This document shows, one piece after another, positions 6,950 through 7,757 of a stretch of DNA of 7,757 nucleotides; the first letter of the stretch is position 1; each line of letters starts with the position of its first letter. The notes below the pieces were generated by a model, which saw nothing but the letters and a program-made list of their open reading frames with translations, did not search any database and was not told the DNA's origin. The DNA comes from Gammaproteobacteria bacterium. GTDB taxonomy: Bacteria > Pseudomonadota > Gammaproteobacteria > GCA-001735895. A program made the position numbers and the translations under genes. The DNA is taken from the NCBI GenBank assembly GCA_029288195.1, contig JARFPR010000334.1, positions 1 through 7,757 of the forward strand, given 5' to 3'.

Positions 6950-7023
6950 ATTACAGGGAGTTATTAAAAAACAAATGCCAGCCTGATTGGTACCGATAAC
7001 AACAATACCCCGGGGGAGAGATC

Positions 7024-7757
7024 ATGCGAGTGGACGAAATGAACAAGTTCGAACAGGTCCTGTTCGATATTACGGCACTTGGCCTGGTGTTGTTTTATTC
7101 CTACTCGGCGGTTATTTCACCGGCGGCCACCCAGTTTCATCGCGGCATTTACGTTATCGCCACCTATTTCCTGGTATTCCTGGTGTATCGCTCGAAGGGC
7201 AATATTGGACGTGCCTGGGATTACCTGCTGATTCTCGTTTCTGTAGTTACGCTGGGTTACTGGATTGTCAATTTTGAAGTTATCAACTACCGTGCCGGTG
7301 CAGAAACCGAGCTGGATAAATGGATCGCTGTGGCAGGCGTGCTGGTGGGTGTCGAAGTGGCGCGTCGAGTGGTCGGCAATGCATTCGTCATTATCGGTTC
7401 CATCATGCTGCTTTACGGGGTATTCGGAGAATATGCCCCCGAACTGATTTCGCACGCGGGCGACACCTTTCCCGATTTATGCACCAGTATCTTCTATAAA
7501 AGCGACGGTGTTTTCGGAATCATGGCGAACGTACTGGCAACCTACATCATTTTGTTCGTGTTTTTTGGCGCATTCCTGGAAAAATGCGGTGCGCAAAGTT
7601 TCTTTATCGATTATCCACTGGCCGCGGTAGGCCACAAGATTGGTGGTCCGGGTAAGGTCTCGGTAATCGCCAGCGGCCTGTTTGGTTCTATCTCGGGGAG
7701 TGCCATCGCCAACACGGTATCCACCGGGACCTTCACCATTCCCATGATGAAAAAAGC
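7024..7757 (+). CDS. TRAP transporter fused permease subunit (DctQM type, TAXI-linked), 3' end missing
   Basis: The first 244 residues of the membrane part of the TRAP transporter are visible; full fused subunits are much longer. The N-terminal half has hydrophobic segments at about 12-32, 41-55, 66-82, 100-112 and 119-135, fitting the small DctQ-like portion. Segments from about 164-186 and 211-232 begin the DctM portion, which carries the typical GLFGSISGSAIANTVSTGTFTIPMMKK block (218-244). The protein sits in the inner membrane and would use an ion gradient to import what the binding protein captures. The start is set by GGGAG at 7014-7018, five bases before ATG 7024; a second Met at residue 6 is less well placed. 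The frame is open to the window edge, and the cut is due to the window, not a mutation. Confidence 0.95.
   Translation, partial: MRVDEMNKFEQVLFDITALGLVLFYSYSAVISPAATQFHRGIYVIATYFLVFLVYRSKGNIGRAWDYLLILVSVVTLGYWIVNFEVINYRAGAETELDKWIAVAGVLVGVEVARRVVGNAFVIIGSIMLLYGVFGEYAPELISHAGDTFPDLCTSIFYKSDGVFGIMANVLATYIILFVFFGAFLEKCGAQSFFIDYPLAAVGHKIGGPGKVSVIASGLFGSISGSAIANTVSTGTFTIPMMKK

Noticed and set aside
6987..7277. Plus-strand open frame of 96 codons at the start of the permease region
   Set aside because: It overlaps the permease in another frame. The frame from 7024 has a good ribosome site, membrane segments and the DctM signature, and stays open to the window edge.
1..7757. Search for CRISPR repeats, tRNAs, insertion-sequence ends, prophage genes or a defence system
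   Set aside because: Reading both strands showed no regularly spaced repeats, cloverleaf sequences, transposase frames or defence-type domains; every long frame is explained by core or transporter genes.

Overview
The window looks like one end of a draft contig from an uncultured, probably marine, gammaproteobacterium. The lineage is inferred from DnaE and RnhB, both of which align by eye almost end to end with the E. coli proteins (DnaE is 1159 aa here against 1160 in E. coli), and from the rnhB-dnaE gene order. Base composition looks roughly balanced by eye. Bases 7-40 are not biological: they match the Illumina Nextera transposase adapter and end in the 19-bp mosaic end, so genomic sequence starts at base 41.

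Layout. (1) Bases 41-1698, minus strand: a two-gene unit made of a Gfo/Idh/MocA-type NAD-dependent sugar-nucleotide oxidoreductase followed, with a 4-base ATGA overlap, by a DegT/DnrJ/EryC1/StrS PLP aminotransferase cut off by the contig end. An oxidase plus transaminase pair lying against rnhB-dnaE resembles gnnA-gnnB, which make UDP-GlcNAc3N for amide-rich lipid A. In many Proteobacteria the lpx genes lie just upstream of rnhB-dnaE. (2) Bases 1699-1733: a 35-bp divergent gap that must serve both directions. (3) Bases 1734-5795, plus strand: rnhB and dnaE, abutting with no spacer (RNase HII and the replicative polymerase alpha subunit). (4) Bases 5796-5939: a regulatory gap with a perfect FNR/Anr-type palindrome and a suitably placed -10 element. 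(5) Bases 5940-7757, plus strand: a TAXI-type TRAP transporter, with a periplasmic binding protein, a 115-bp gap holding a stem-loop, and the first 244 residues of the fused membrane subunit, which runs off the window.

The window therefore joins an outer-membrane/sugar-nucleotide pair, a replication operon and an importer operon that is probably oxygen-responsive. I see no tRNA, rRNA, CRISPR array, insertion sequence or phage gene. Most of it is ordinary core genome. The points worth a second look are the Gnn-like pair beside rnhB-dnaE, the FNR-type box, and two sequence quirks in DnaE (an altered clamp-binding motif and a partly degraded PHP metal site).
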